DNA from: Seison nebaliae
Lineage: Eukaryota; Rotifera; Pararotatoria; Seisonacea; Seisonidae
Reading direction: 5' to 3'
Assembly: GCA_023231475.1 (NCBI GenBank)
Contig: JALJEE010000149.1
Location: 1 to 64,000, forward strand
Length of the DNA stretch: 64,000 bases
Part shown: piece by piece, positions 11,850 through 24,700 of the stretch
Layout of the letters: every line of letters begins with the position of its first letter
Numbering within the stretch: the stretch's first letter is position 1
The notes under the pieces: model-generated
Database searches by the model: none
The model's input: only the letters and a program-made list of their open reading frames with translations
What the model was told of the DNA's origin: nothing
Translations under genes and position numbers: made by a program

Positions 11850-12720
11850 AGAATCTACTCTACAACTTTCCTCCAAATTTAGAACGAGAACAGTTGGGGA
11901 ATTCTCCTCTCCACAACACTCATTTCTCCTTGACTTCTTTTCATTCTTCTGTAAAAATTTTATTATTATTATGAAAATAATGTTTATTTCATTTTTTTCA
12001 TCAAATAATTGAGTTAGAACATTTGTAAATTATTTCCGTTCCGAACGGTTATGTTCGTAAATACAATAAACTTACATTAGCTTAATCGCTAATAAGAGGA
12101 GAAGAATTGAACTATAAATTTTTATTTATCTTTCTCTTGGACTATTGAATTGAATAATTGACTATGACTAGTTGATGTTGACGACGGACATGAATTATGA
12201 AACATAACGTTTAATTTACAAAAGACTCGTAATATCATAATATTGGAACAATAACTGATAAATATAAACATTTCTTTCATTTACCCAAAAAAATATCCAT
12301 CAAACCTAAATATTTACTTTTTATCATTTTGGCTAATAATTAATATCGTCCACGTATACCATTAAAAACGATAAAAACTATTAAAACGGATTTCCAAAAA
12401 TAATAGTTGGGTCAATTGATGTCTTTTCTCCATACATGGTAATAGTTGATTTCAATGATACTGTCCAATTACCAGGAAAGCAGATTAGTTTTTAGGGTTC
12501 TTAAAAATTGACTATAAATATAAATGGTTTGATCAATTTTAATCTGTCCAACAAATTACAAGGAGGAAAATTTAAATAAAATATTTATTCTTGGAAAAAT
12601 ACAATAAAATAAGGGGGAAATTTGATGGAGACGTTGTCGATGTTATAATGGAGATTTTGATGGGAGAAATAATTAATATAAAATGTTTCTTCTAAAGTGT
12701 GAGGTATGTTTGATTGAGAG
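11850..12720. other. Convergent 3' intergenic region
   Basis: This is shared 3' flank of two genes running towards each other. It is AT-rich, with a plus-strand AATAAA at 12065. No coding sequence seen. Confidence 0.65.
12065..12070 (+). terminator. Candidate polyadenylation signal of the CPES-like gene
   Basis: AATAAA about 215 bases after the stop codon; the first perfect hexamer I see on the plus strand downstream of the gene. Confidence 0.45.
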
Positions 12721-15700
12721 TTAGACAGCTCCAGAAGAATTCCAATTGTGAGTAGTAAATTCTTTGGATGCGAAGTCGCTATTCTGTGCGGTTGTAGGTG
12801 GACTGGAAAGAGATAATGAAGAAGATGACGAAGCGGATAAATTTCGCTTCACATTTCTTTGAGATTTGTTTGGTATTTGTCGTCCATTCTTCAGAATCGA
12901 AATTGGAAATTTGTTTTTGTTTGAAATTGTGTGATTGAGGAACGCTGTGGGATAATGACGATTATTAGAGAAATCTAAAAGTTTCTCCGGTTTCTTTTGA
13001 AGAGATGTGTTCTCGAAATGATGAACTTGTTGGAAATGGATTGTTGACGGCTCGAAACTATTGGGCGAGATATTCGTCTTTGGGAATGGTGGTGGTGATG
13101 TTCTTGAATCAGTTGATAGATTTGAAATGGAAGAACAAGGAGTTAACGACCGTTTAATTTGATCCATTGTACTTCGAGTGTTGGACGTACTTCTTGAGCT
13201 GAATGAAGTTAACGGATCGATAATTTTCGTTTTCTTTCTATATTGATTATCAGCATTCCAAGTCATCTAATTCAAAAGTGAAATGAGAGAAAAGAAGAAA
13301 AAGAAAGAACTTGTGTCGATGAATCGAGTGAATTATCAATGAAATTGTTCGTCTGATTGTCCGTTCCACTTCCACTATTATTACTGGACCCACTACAACT
13401 GGTGATATCGTTACTAACAAATCGAGTATTCTTTTCCTGATTCTTTGCAAACGAAATATGTTTCGATTGTCTGTCTGATGAACTTTCGTCGACAGCCAAC
13501 AAAACTTGATCGGATGATGTTAACGCCGAATCGTTCGATGCCGGACTCTGCGTATCATTCGACATTTCACTCTTTCCCAATCTCATCAATTGAGTGTTAG
13601 GTGCAGTGAATTGTGTGACTGATTGAACAGGTCTAATTATTCGATTAGACACCACGAAATTATCGGACGATTCATCAAATTGATATTTCTTCTCATCAAA
13701 AGTTTTCCGATCGTTAGCTGGGATATTTATACTCAAATTCTCATCAATTATCTTTCTATGTTGTTGTTGTAGTTGTTGTTGTTGTTGGTTGGTGACGTAG
13801 GGAGTACAAAGACCAGAATCGACGGTACGTCTTGAATTCATGAGTGAGTCATTATTTTTCCGATTTGCAATTCCGTAGGAAGAACTCGAACAATTATTTG
13901 AAATATTATTTCCATAATTCATCGTGTTGTTGTTATTGAAATAATTATCGGGATTACTCAACAATTGGGAATGAGGTAAAGTTTGATAGTTTATTGATGT
14001 CTGTCCGTAATTATTCATCGATTGATGATGATGATGATGTGGTTGATTGATGAGAAAGTCTTGTGAATAAGATTTGTCTTTTTTTAAATATTCATCATTC
14101 TGATCACAATGACGACATGATGTATAAATGTTATGATCGACGACATAATTCGTGGGATGATTATCATAATCCTGTGACAGTTTTCCATATTCACTTGGCT
14201 CAAATGTGAACTCGTCGAATTGTTTCAATCGACTACAAGAATTCGGTAATAATCTTTCTTTCTCCAATTCCAATTGTTGAGTTGGATAGCGATTATTAAC
14301 CGTCTCCTCATCCAACTTCATTAACGGTTTTCGTTTCTTGTCGATATCGCAATAATGAATTTCACTTTCGTTGATATTTTGTAATCGATTAATTTCTTGT
14401 TTCGATAACGAGGAGGATAAGGAGGAAGTGCAAATTGAATATGAAACTGGTTGCGACGAATCTTCTTCGGAAGAATTATTAAATTTTTTCGAATTTTCAT
14501 TTGAATTATTCAACGATTGATGATGATGATGTTGATTGATGGACAACTTCTTCTTATGGAAACAATTCTCATTCAACAACTTCTTCGTTTGTTTCTTGTG
14601 TAGGGAGCAGAATTTGGACGAATCCTTCAGAATCCGTTTTTGACAACAACATGAGCAATACTTGTAATATTTATTCAAATGTCTTCTCTTCCGACAAATG
14701 ATACAACAGTAAATTAAGACCGAAATGATGATGAGAAGAATTAATGTGAAGATACATAGCAATATGAGAATTATTGTCGTTTCTTTTTTTTCATTTTCCG
14801 TTTGTCGATGTGTACGATCGGAATTGAACAGATTACGAATTCGATGAAAAAACATTTTAATTCGACCGAAAATTCCCACCATTTTCGGTGTGTTTCGATG
14901 GGATTCTGTTTGTTCGATCAATTGTTCCAATAGACTTAACTGATTTTTCGGAACATTCTTCTCAGGAATTAATCTCCTTTTCAGAAAGGTGTCATATTCA
15001 ACATTCTTTCTCTTGTTCTCTGTTTCCAGTTTGAGTTGATTCAATTCCTGAAGTTGTTCAATTCGTTTCAATTTTAATAATTCTTCCAAATTATTTATTT
15101 GTTGTTTATTCGAATAATTATCTTTCACAACGAAATGTAACGGAACGATACCATGAGCGATAGAGAGATTATTATTCGAATTCGATCGTTTCGATCTTCG
15201 TAATTGTTTCTGATTCATAGATTTAATATTCTTATACAATTCATAATAATCTAACGGACTTTCGACATAATTCCGGAAATTTCCGTCAGTTTCATTTTCA
15301 TCCATAATCTGAATATAAATCGTCAGATGTAAACTATTCGTCGCAACTGAATAGAACCATGGATATTGATTAATGTTATTGATTGTCAAATCACCTTTAT
15401 CACCTGATAAAATCGGTAGTAACATCGAATTAACGATATCTGAACCAGATAACATTTCATTGATAATTTTGGTGGTTAAAGGAAAAGATCGAAAATTGAT
15501 CAGTTTCCGTTTCTTCCTCTCATTATACAAATGAATTTTCTTTTGCAATTCTTCTTTATTGATCATTTTAAATTGATATTGTGTTTGACTACTCTCCAAT
15601 TCACGTTCATTGAAAATATGTCGAAGGAAATAGAAAACTCGTTGCGCTTCCAAAACTTTCTCCAATTCTAAACTCTTCACCAACAACAACGAATCCATTT

Positions 15701-18700
15701 CATCGATTTTGAATAATTTTGAGAGGAAATGGAAAACTTTTTCACTACTCTTCTCACTAATCCAAAGGAATTGTAAAGAATTCAAATAATTCTGCAATAA
15801 TTCGTTGGTATGTGAAGGAACTACCATTGGATATTGTGCACGAACATTCTCGGGAATATTCGAATAAAATGTCGTAATCGGTTTATTGCGAATGAATCGT
15901 TCGTTCTGATAACCAAGAAGCAAATCAGGAATATGTTGGAGAATGTGTTTGTATTGGAATTTCTTATTAATCTTATCCTTATCTTTCACAGCTAATGAAA
16001 ATGTTTTAATTGAGGAATATCCGCTAAGGAATCGAGTTTTTTTTATCTCATCCAAATCCATCACAATACAGTTCTGAAATAAAGCATTATACTCCGGTAA
16101 TGTCGGTCGATTATCATTCAAATCTCGAACATTCAAACGAATTGTCATTCGGAATTGAATTTTATTCTCCATATCTTTAATCTCTATTCCAAACAAAAGA
16201 CAAGAAGATCCGTAAAATCTCATAATTTCTTCTCGATCTAATAAAGTTCGTCGATAAACACGAAAATTCTCTTTCTTTCCATATTTCAATTCGATCTTGT
16301 CATATTGAGGCGAATATTGAAGTTTATGAATTTCATAGAAATTTTTCATCTTACTTGTCACAACCCGAAATAGTTGTTGAGGATTCGATAAATAACCACA
16401 TTCGTGAAGGATATTTCTACGATATCGATAATTTATCGATTTCAATTGTCGTTGTCGAATATGATAATTTTCGATTGTCTTCTTCTCATTTTCCTCATTC
16501 ATCAACGGAACAATTTGGAAATGCATTTTAGAATATTTTTCAGAAACGTCCAAATCGATCAATCGTAAATTGCCAAATATTTCACCTTCCAATGGTTCTT
16601 CGTCGATTTCGAAACTTTGAAAATTTTCCTGATTTTTATTTTTTTCATCCGAAATGAATTTCGGTTGATTATCGTTCAAATCTTTAATGAATAAATTCAC
16701 TCGAACTAATGTCACATGACCATCGGGTGTGTAATAATATGATGGTTTTTGTGAATTGAAATATGAATTTGATGGATTTTTTTCATACTCGTCTAACTTC
16801 ACCGGATATCCGTTATCTTTCAATTTGAGTAATAGAACGAAATGACGACATTGTTCACTATTCAACTTCTTCATCAGATATAATGAAACTCCATTTTTCC
16901 TCAATTTAAAATTGAATAATGATGCCAAATTGATATTGTCTAATTTGTATAAATCATTCAATAATTTCTTTGATTCATTATCGTCCGATGATGTTTGACT
17001 CAATTGATATTGTTGATATAATAATAATTTCAAATAAAACTTCATATCTTCACTTGTCACATTATCGGAATGTTGAATATGAAACCGTTCGATGATTTCT
17101 TTATACATGTCACTCAGAACGGAATGAGAATTATTGAAGTGAGTAGATCGATAGAAATTTTTGATTCGATGTAACAATCGATAAGAACAACCGAATGGTT
17201 GTAATAAATTATTGTGTTCGGTGAGACGTTCTGATTCATCGATATCTAATTCGATTGTTAAACTTTTCATGGAATTCTCATATTTATTATCTTTGTCGTT
17301 GAATTTTAGATGGAGGAATTCCATTCCGTAATAACTGCCGTTCAACGGCGAAATATTCTCCGTCAACGATACATTGATAGTGGGAATGACTAATTGTTCG
17401 ATCATTTTATTCATTTCTTTCACTTTCTTCGATCCGATTAATGACGTCGTCAAATTGAGATGAGTAAAATAATCAATTTTCGGTTGAATCAATTCTGGTA
17501 CGTTATCATTCATATTACCAACTTCAATATAGAAAACAAGTCTTCTGATATTTCTGATGGTTTGGCCGTTATCATTAATACTGATAATTAATCTATAATA
17601 TCGATTCTCTTCATAATCTAATTCTCTTCTCAAAATTAATGATAATATTCTCTCGTTATCGGTCGATAATTTCTTACCATCTAACGATTCTTTCATCATT
17701 TCTTCATGTTCATTCCAATCATTCATCGATGTGTCATCATTTGATTTATCGATGAAATAATGTGTGGATGCACTTCCACTTTGTAATTCGAAATGATCAG
17801 TCGATCGATATTGATGATTTTTTGGAATTTGAAAAAAATTCGAATGAATATTCATGGACTTTTCGAAGTATGTTTGAATTTCAGCCGATGGCCATTCGAT
17901 GGAAGTTGTCTCAAATAATTCGATCGATATCGTTCCATTCTCACCAGCATCGGCATCACGAACGACTAATTCGGCTAATTTCGAATCGATCTCAATACTC
18001 TCCGATAAATGGAGAGTGTATGCCTCATAAATGAAATTCTCATTATTTATCGATAAATTCGGTTGGGAGAGATGTCGAGAAAATTTCAAAAGATTTCCAT
18101 CTTTTCCACCATTTGTCAATTGACTTCCACTCGTTACATCTTTCGTTGAACTTTTCTCACCCAAATCATATTCCTCAAAAACGAACGATGGTTTCGGAAA
18201 GAATAATATGGAAACTTCGGGCGTATTGTCATTGATATCCGTCACATCGATATTGATATAAGCTTTCTGTGGCCAATTCTCCAGACCGTTATCTCGTAAA
18301 CTGATGACTAATTTATAATTTGCTGTTCTCTCACGATCCAAAATTTGACAACGATTTTCATTCGATTTCTGTTTAATTCGAATTATTCCAGTATGAAGTT
18401 CGATGAAAAACGGTGCACCAGATGGTGGTAGAGAGAAGAAAGGAAATGATTCATTCCAGAAAATGGTAAAATTGATCAATTTATTCTTTCCTTCATCTAA
18501 ATCGTCAGCACGAATCATTCCTACATAATCGTCCACGCAAGAATTCTCACTGATTTTCGCATAGAATAAATTGTGTGTGTCGCCACGACCCTTCACTTTC
18601 GGCATATTATCATTAATATCCATCACAGTAATCGTAATCATTTGTTGTGCTTCGTCTCTCGATTTCAACAGGAGTGTATGACGATCACAACGTTCACGAT

Positions 18701-19640
18701 CTAACGATCTCATCAATTTCATTTCTAATTGATTATAATGAATTCGATCGTTCGATAACGATTGGTGATTATTCTCGTCCAATTCAAATAATTCACCCAA
18801 CAGACAATGGGGCGGTGAAATATTCTTCAATTGATAACGATTCTTTTCACGTAAATTATTCGCATCTAAATCGATCGCTGGAAATAAACGATATCTAGTA
18901 CCAACTGGAACATTTTCAGGAATTTGAAATTCGATGGAATCGAATGGAAATTTCGAGATATTATCATCGATATCATCGATCGTGATATGAATCTGTCCAC
19001 GAACAGTAATGCGATTAATTCGTTGACGATTATAAATTCGATGATTATTCGATTCTATTCGATTCATATAAATTATCTCGTATTGATAATGAATGAAACA
19101 TTCGCCACAATAATATGATTTCGATAATTTCTTGTATTGATTGAGATCAGTATAGAAATGTTCATTTCCATTAACATCTTTACGAATCATACGAGTTGGT
19201 TGAATAGCTGAAGATGATGGAAGATATTTCTGTTCTTTTCTCGCATTTCCATTTGTTGCGGTTCGACATATGTTTGAGGAACATAACGATTCTCGATCGA
19301 TAGAATTGTCACCACTTATATCACCATTCTCACCATCAACTTTAAATAAATTATTTGAATATTTTGATTTGATGGAGAAGAATTTGATGTTCGTCGGTGT
19401 ATAATCGTCATGAATGATACGACGAAGATTACGAATTTCTTCTTGTCGAATCGAATGATAACTGTTCAATTTACCAACGGCCTTCTCTTTCACCAATTGA
19501 TTGAGATTAAAGAGAATTGATTGAGAATAACCGTTCTCGACGATATGAACATCATAAATATCGAGCAATAAAATATCCGCACAATAAATGTGATGGAGGA
19601 GAAGAAGGAAGAGAAATGAAACGAAATTTTTTGATTTCAT
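12721..19640 (-). CDS. Protocadherin-like cadherin with seven EC repeats
   Basis: Single-pass adhesion receptor of 2,291 residues in two exons: 19640-13311 and 13266-12721, joined across a 44 bp GTT..TAG intron in phase 0. A signal peptide (MKSKNFVSFLFLLLLHHIYC) is followed by about seven extracellular cadherin repeats. Six end in calcium-binding linkers: DIDDN, DINDNMPKV, DINDNTPEV, NMNDNVPEL, DLNDNQPKF and DLNDNRPTL; the seventh, membrane-proximal one lacks it, as in delta-protocadherins. The transmembrane segment is at about residues 1619-1648 (Leu/Ile-rich, then CCIICRKRR). There are no EGF or laminin-G modules, so it is not Fat, Flamingo or classical invertebrate cadherin. The cytoplasmic tail of about 640 residues is full of Asn, Ser, His and Gln runs and shows no catenin-binding motif I recognise. 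It is convergent with the CPES-like gene, and 13 kb of gene-free DNA lies upstream. Confidence 0.88.
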
Positions 19641-20828
19641 TTGATAAATTTTGATTAATTGATAATTAAATTACTTGTTGTTGTTGTTGGTGGTGTTAGT
19701 GTTGGTGTTGGAATATTTGTTTGCACGTTCAAAATGAGAAATTTATGAATTAGAAATTTTTCTTCTCATATTCTTCGTTTTTTCGATAAACGTATAACGC
19801 TTGTTAACGTTCGATGAATGAGATACATTCTGCATACAGACACACCATGATATCAATCTGTCAATTAAGTAGGAGCAAATTAGTGAGAGGGGAATATGAG
19901 GGAAATTATTAGAAGAAAGTGTTGACGCAATTCAATAAACAAAACTCGAATAATTGCCACATAAATTGGCAGTAATGTCATTAATCCGTTTAAAGTCATC
20001 GATACTACTTTCACATCAACAACAAATTTAGTAAATTAATTTCCTTTTACGAGTTCCATGTTGATTTCAAATTAATGGGCGGAATTAATGGGAGGAAAAA
20101 GTGAGTTGAGTGAAAAATTCTCATGATTCGAATTGAGGAGGAGTTGTCATCAATAAAATGTGATGAGATGTGATCAATAGAATTATGGACAGGAAAAAAA
20201 TTGGGAGGAAAAATATTTAGGTAATTCTAAGGAAAATTAGATGAATAGACTAATTCTTTTTCGACTAATTCTAACTCGAACCAGTACAAAATCCATCCTC
20301 TTTTGAACACACGTCTCTTTAGAAAGTATTCAATGAACAGATCAGTATTATCTCCTTGCACCTTTCCTGTCGAAACTAGTCGTCGTAGTCGAATTCGACA
20401 AATATTGACTTATCTTCACATGAATGATGGTGATGAACATCGACATGGAGAAGAAGGAAGACGAAAGTACATTGACACGATGATAATCGTATTTATCACA
20501 TTCCGTGTGAATGCGAGAAGCTTCCTTCTCTCATTATTACGGATGAACGACGCCAGGCCATTCTTTGTTACTGGCATGTGTGTAAGACGTGCAACGATGA
20601 AGAAGAATGATGAACATGCGCTTCGGAAATCCCTTTCACTCATTCTTTTAGATGATCGGTTTTTACATTTCAAACTATCATCTCCCCTCGCACATGTTCC
20701 TTGCTCATATCAGTTTCAAAGAAGAAGAAGAAAGTGATGCAATTGTAAATTGAATTAATAGATATTTCAGTTGAGCTTCAAAATGCCATATCGAAAGTCG
20801 ATTACATGTCACATCGGTTGGAAGAGAA

Positions 20829-20860
20829 TGAAGAAGAAGAAAAAGAAGAAGAAGAAGAAA
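20829..20860. repeat. (GAA)n simple repeat
   Basis: An imperfect AAG/GAA tract, purine-only on the plus strand, in the gene-free region upstream of the cadherin. Confidence 0.85.
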
Positions 20861-21698
20861 AGATGAGATGGAAGACGATTAGACGATAGTTCAATTGAAA
20901 TGTTATTGAATGATTAAAATGGAGAAGATGGTGACTGAATGGAAACCACATCAACGAGTTATGGTACTTCACATTTCATCTGAATGAACGATTTCTTTCA
21001 AATCATCATCATCATCATTCCTTCATGAAATATATCTTTTATTCTCAGTCATATCTTCTAATTACATAAGATTACGTCTTGGAGTGTAGAGATATATGAG
21101 AAGGATTTGTGCATAAATTCCTCTTCTCCCTCACATGAACAGTTCTCCTCTTACCAATACATGTACACATTTTACATTTACTACTTCACCTTCATCACAA
21201 ATCGTAGTTGATCGAATTAGAAGAATACCGGGTATTGGTAGGGAAATTGGTAGGTGGTTAAAATGAATTGAATAAATACAACATTCCTTTCTTCACTTAC
21301 TTCATTCTATTACTATTTCATTGTGCTTATGACTAGATTTACTTTCGTTTATGATGGTGAAGTAACAAAATTGTGGAGTAGAAAAAAACCTTCGGAACTA
21401 CCAGTACCAAAGCATTAGATAAGTTGATAATCATTATTCTTCTTCATAACATTTATTTATTCATTCATTAATATCTACCTATATTCATCCTGCACCAACT
21501 ACCTTACCAACACTAAAATACGCCACAAGAAACTAATCGAAACTATAAAATTAAAATTATTAACTCCATTTTTTTATTCGGAGAGCGAATCTAGTACGAT
21601 TGTACAATCGAACAAAAAAATCTTCAAGAATAATTATACGATACCATTTCCCCAATTCTCTTTCATTCCCATATCATTTCCAAAATTAACATCTATAT

Positions 21699-21718
21699 CA
21701 ACAACAACAACAACAACA
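21699..21718. repeat. (CAA)n simple repeat
   Basis: About six perfect CAA/ACA units in intergenic sequence. Confidence 0.85.
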
Positions 21719-24700
21719 CCGATTTTCACTCCATTACCATCATTATTATCATTTGTTTGCTATAGTTAATGCAAATTTCTTTTTAGGAGAATGTCATTGT
21801 GATAGTAATCTCTTAGAGAAAATATATCAAATATTCTTCACCTTTCTCTCATTATTGTTGTAGGACGATGAGGAATATGAAGGAATTTCATGAAAATTTC
21901 TTGGAAGAACTATTTTCTCCTTTGGAACATGTCGATCAAATTGCCCAATAATAATATTGAGTTATATAAATTTTCAATTCACGAATTGAATATCGTGGAA
22001 ATTGGATCGAGAGAAGGGAGGAAATGGAGGAAAGAAAAGGAAATTTTCATTCTTACCTTGAGTACTAGTTCGATCTCCATAGTCACTTATATTGTGTCAT
22101 AGTCGATTAGATGAACATTCACGAGGGAAGTAGTCGTAATAGTAGTAATATGAGCAAACTAGAGATTGAACTCTTCTCCACAAATCTTAATTCACTTGAT
22201 CATCTAGTTAAGGAAGTCATTCATTAATCTCTCTGGTGGTAGAGGAACATTTACAATTAGACCACATTCTTCCAACAGGTAAAATGAGAATTTAACGTGT
22301 TGAAAGTTTAATGAACGATATTCCATCATTTACAGTACAACATTCCTCATTTCCCAAGACTAAGTTCGTTGTTGATTCAATCCACTTTCTTTAAGTAACA
22401 TTAGCGAAGTTGGTGTTGATAGGTGAGAATATGAGATGAGAACATACTTTCAGTCTCGAGGAAATTTATTAGAATAATATTCGACTTCAAATCGAATCGA
22501 TCTGAATATTATTGAAATAATCGTCGATCCTCTTTCTTTAATGTGCAAAGAAAGTTGGGAGAAATATCCTATTTGTTTTATGTTTAGTATGTCGTCCTCC
22601 TTCTCTCTTCCTTTCATCAAACGGAGATCAGTTCAGATCATATCCATCAAATCATATTACGTGCTATTATCACGATGAATCAAAATAAATAAAATGAAAA
22701 TATTTATGAAAATCACTTTTCACCATAAACTAATGAACTTGACGTTGGAACATATATGAGATATAATTGAAAGATCAACAAACATCTCAGATTTCTTTCT
22801 TTTTCCAATCATAGTCTCACTGTAGAGTCACAGTAATGTTTGCATGAAATTCCTCTTTCAACCGGCTACTTAAACCAGAATTAATCGATGTCTTTAAACA
22901 CTTCAATATTTGCATATACGCAATTCCGTCCGAATCTCTCACAATTATTCGCTGCCATTCAATAAAAGACAATGGTAAGTTCAATAATCAACGGAAAGAA
23001 AGAAACTGATGAAGATGAAAGTGATTATTCGACTGCTTATAACAATACATCAAGTTTCCTTTTCCTTTTTCTGAAGTTGATCACTTGAGTAAAAGAAAAA
23101 AATGATTAAACATGCGGATATTCCTAATCAAAATAAAGAATTGATGGACTGAGAAATATTGGATGAGAATGAGATAAAAGTCTCCTTAGGTTACTCTTAT
23201 ACGGGAAGTGTATCATCACAATTAAAAAAGAGAATTCATGAGGAATTGTTTAGAGAATTAATTCGTGAGAAAAACTCTCAATTTTCATACGAACAACAAT
23301 CTAACTAAAATTTCATTATCATCAATTGAAGTAAATCCACGAAGATTAACTAATTTCGATTAACAGATAAATAAATTAATTTGTCAATCTGATGATTTGA
23401 ATGAAATATATATATGGTAAGAAAAAGTTAAAAAAGAATCACGTTTGTTTGACGAAGCAAAAAGTAGAATGAAAAGTTGAAACAAATCGGTTGCGTAATC
23501 GACAATAGAGAAGTGTGAACAAATGAAATTCCATCATCCGGCTTCAGTTACTACACTTGACCAGGAGTCATGAATTATTTACAATAAACATATTCATCAA
23601 TTTGCATCGTCAATTCTTACTCGTTTTCACGTTCCCTCATTTCCACTAGTACTCGATGATTATACAAAGAATAATGAACAGTACATGGTAGAGTGAGATC
23701 GGAAGAAGATTTTTTCTTATTCTGCTTCGAAATTGATTGTTTTTTTGGGGAAGACTGATATCATAACCAAAAGTGGACTTTGTTACAGAAACGAACTTAT
23801 ATTTCTTTACTTTTCACTCAATTTCTTTTTTATTTGTTTTATTATCCTCTGGACTTTACGTAATAATGAGAATGCAGTTACCATATCATGTTACAGTAAA
23901 CTCTAATGGAAATCCAAAATAAATTGTGGTTGTGAAAGGTAGAATGACTCGTGGCTAAAAAGAATATTAATAAACAAAAAATTGATGAGAAATAAACCTA
24001 TTTCTCATATCGGAAAGATGAGATTCTCTTTTTCATCCACTCCCAATTCATCCACCTAAAGCGGAAAATTTTGATGTAACAACTGAATTTAGTTGTAGTG
24101 AATTTTACATAAGAATTTATCTGACGACTTATCTCATAATAAATATTAATGGAATCTACTACTTTTCTGGAATGGAATACAAATCGTCGTGGAAAACGAG
24201 TTTCTGGATTGAAAAAATGTTTTTACAAAAACTACTCATGTTATCAGTGGGAGTAGAAAAAAGTGGGTATAGAAATACAATTTTTATTTAGTGTATCTCT
24301 TTTATAGCCATCGTCCTACAACGATGTTAAAAACGAAGTGTCTATATAACTACCCAAAAGAAGAAATGAGATTAATGGAAATAAATTGAGTAAAACTCAA
24401 TTTCTCAAAGAAGACAAGTCCTAATAACAATTAATAACCATTATCCCAAAAGAATTAATTTCATAGACACATTTACATCTCTTCGGATGAAACATCTATT
24501 TGTATTATTAGTAAACAATTAAGATTAATCAGTTCCAGACGGTCCGAATTGTTGAGAGTATTATTTCCCATTGACGATAATATCGGTCGTCAATTATTTG
24601 GGAGTATCACCAAATTATATCAACCTTCGTTACTCGTCATAATGTTAGAAATAGTCACAACAGACGTTTATTTTACTAATTGAAAAAGATTAAGAGTTTT

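Noticed and set aside
20303-20737. 144-codon plus-strand open frame in the gene-free region
   Set aside because: The minus strand is also open over 85 codons in the same place, composition is not protein-like (Arg/His-rich, no domain), and no splice partners keep frame. I treat it as chance.
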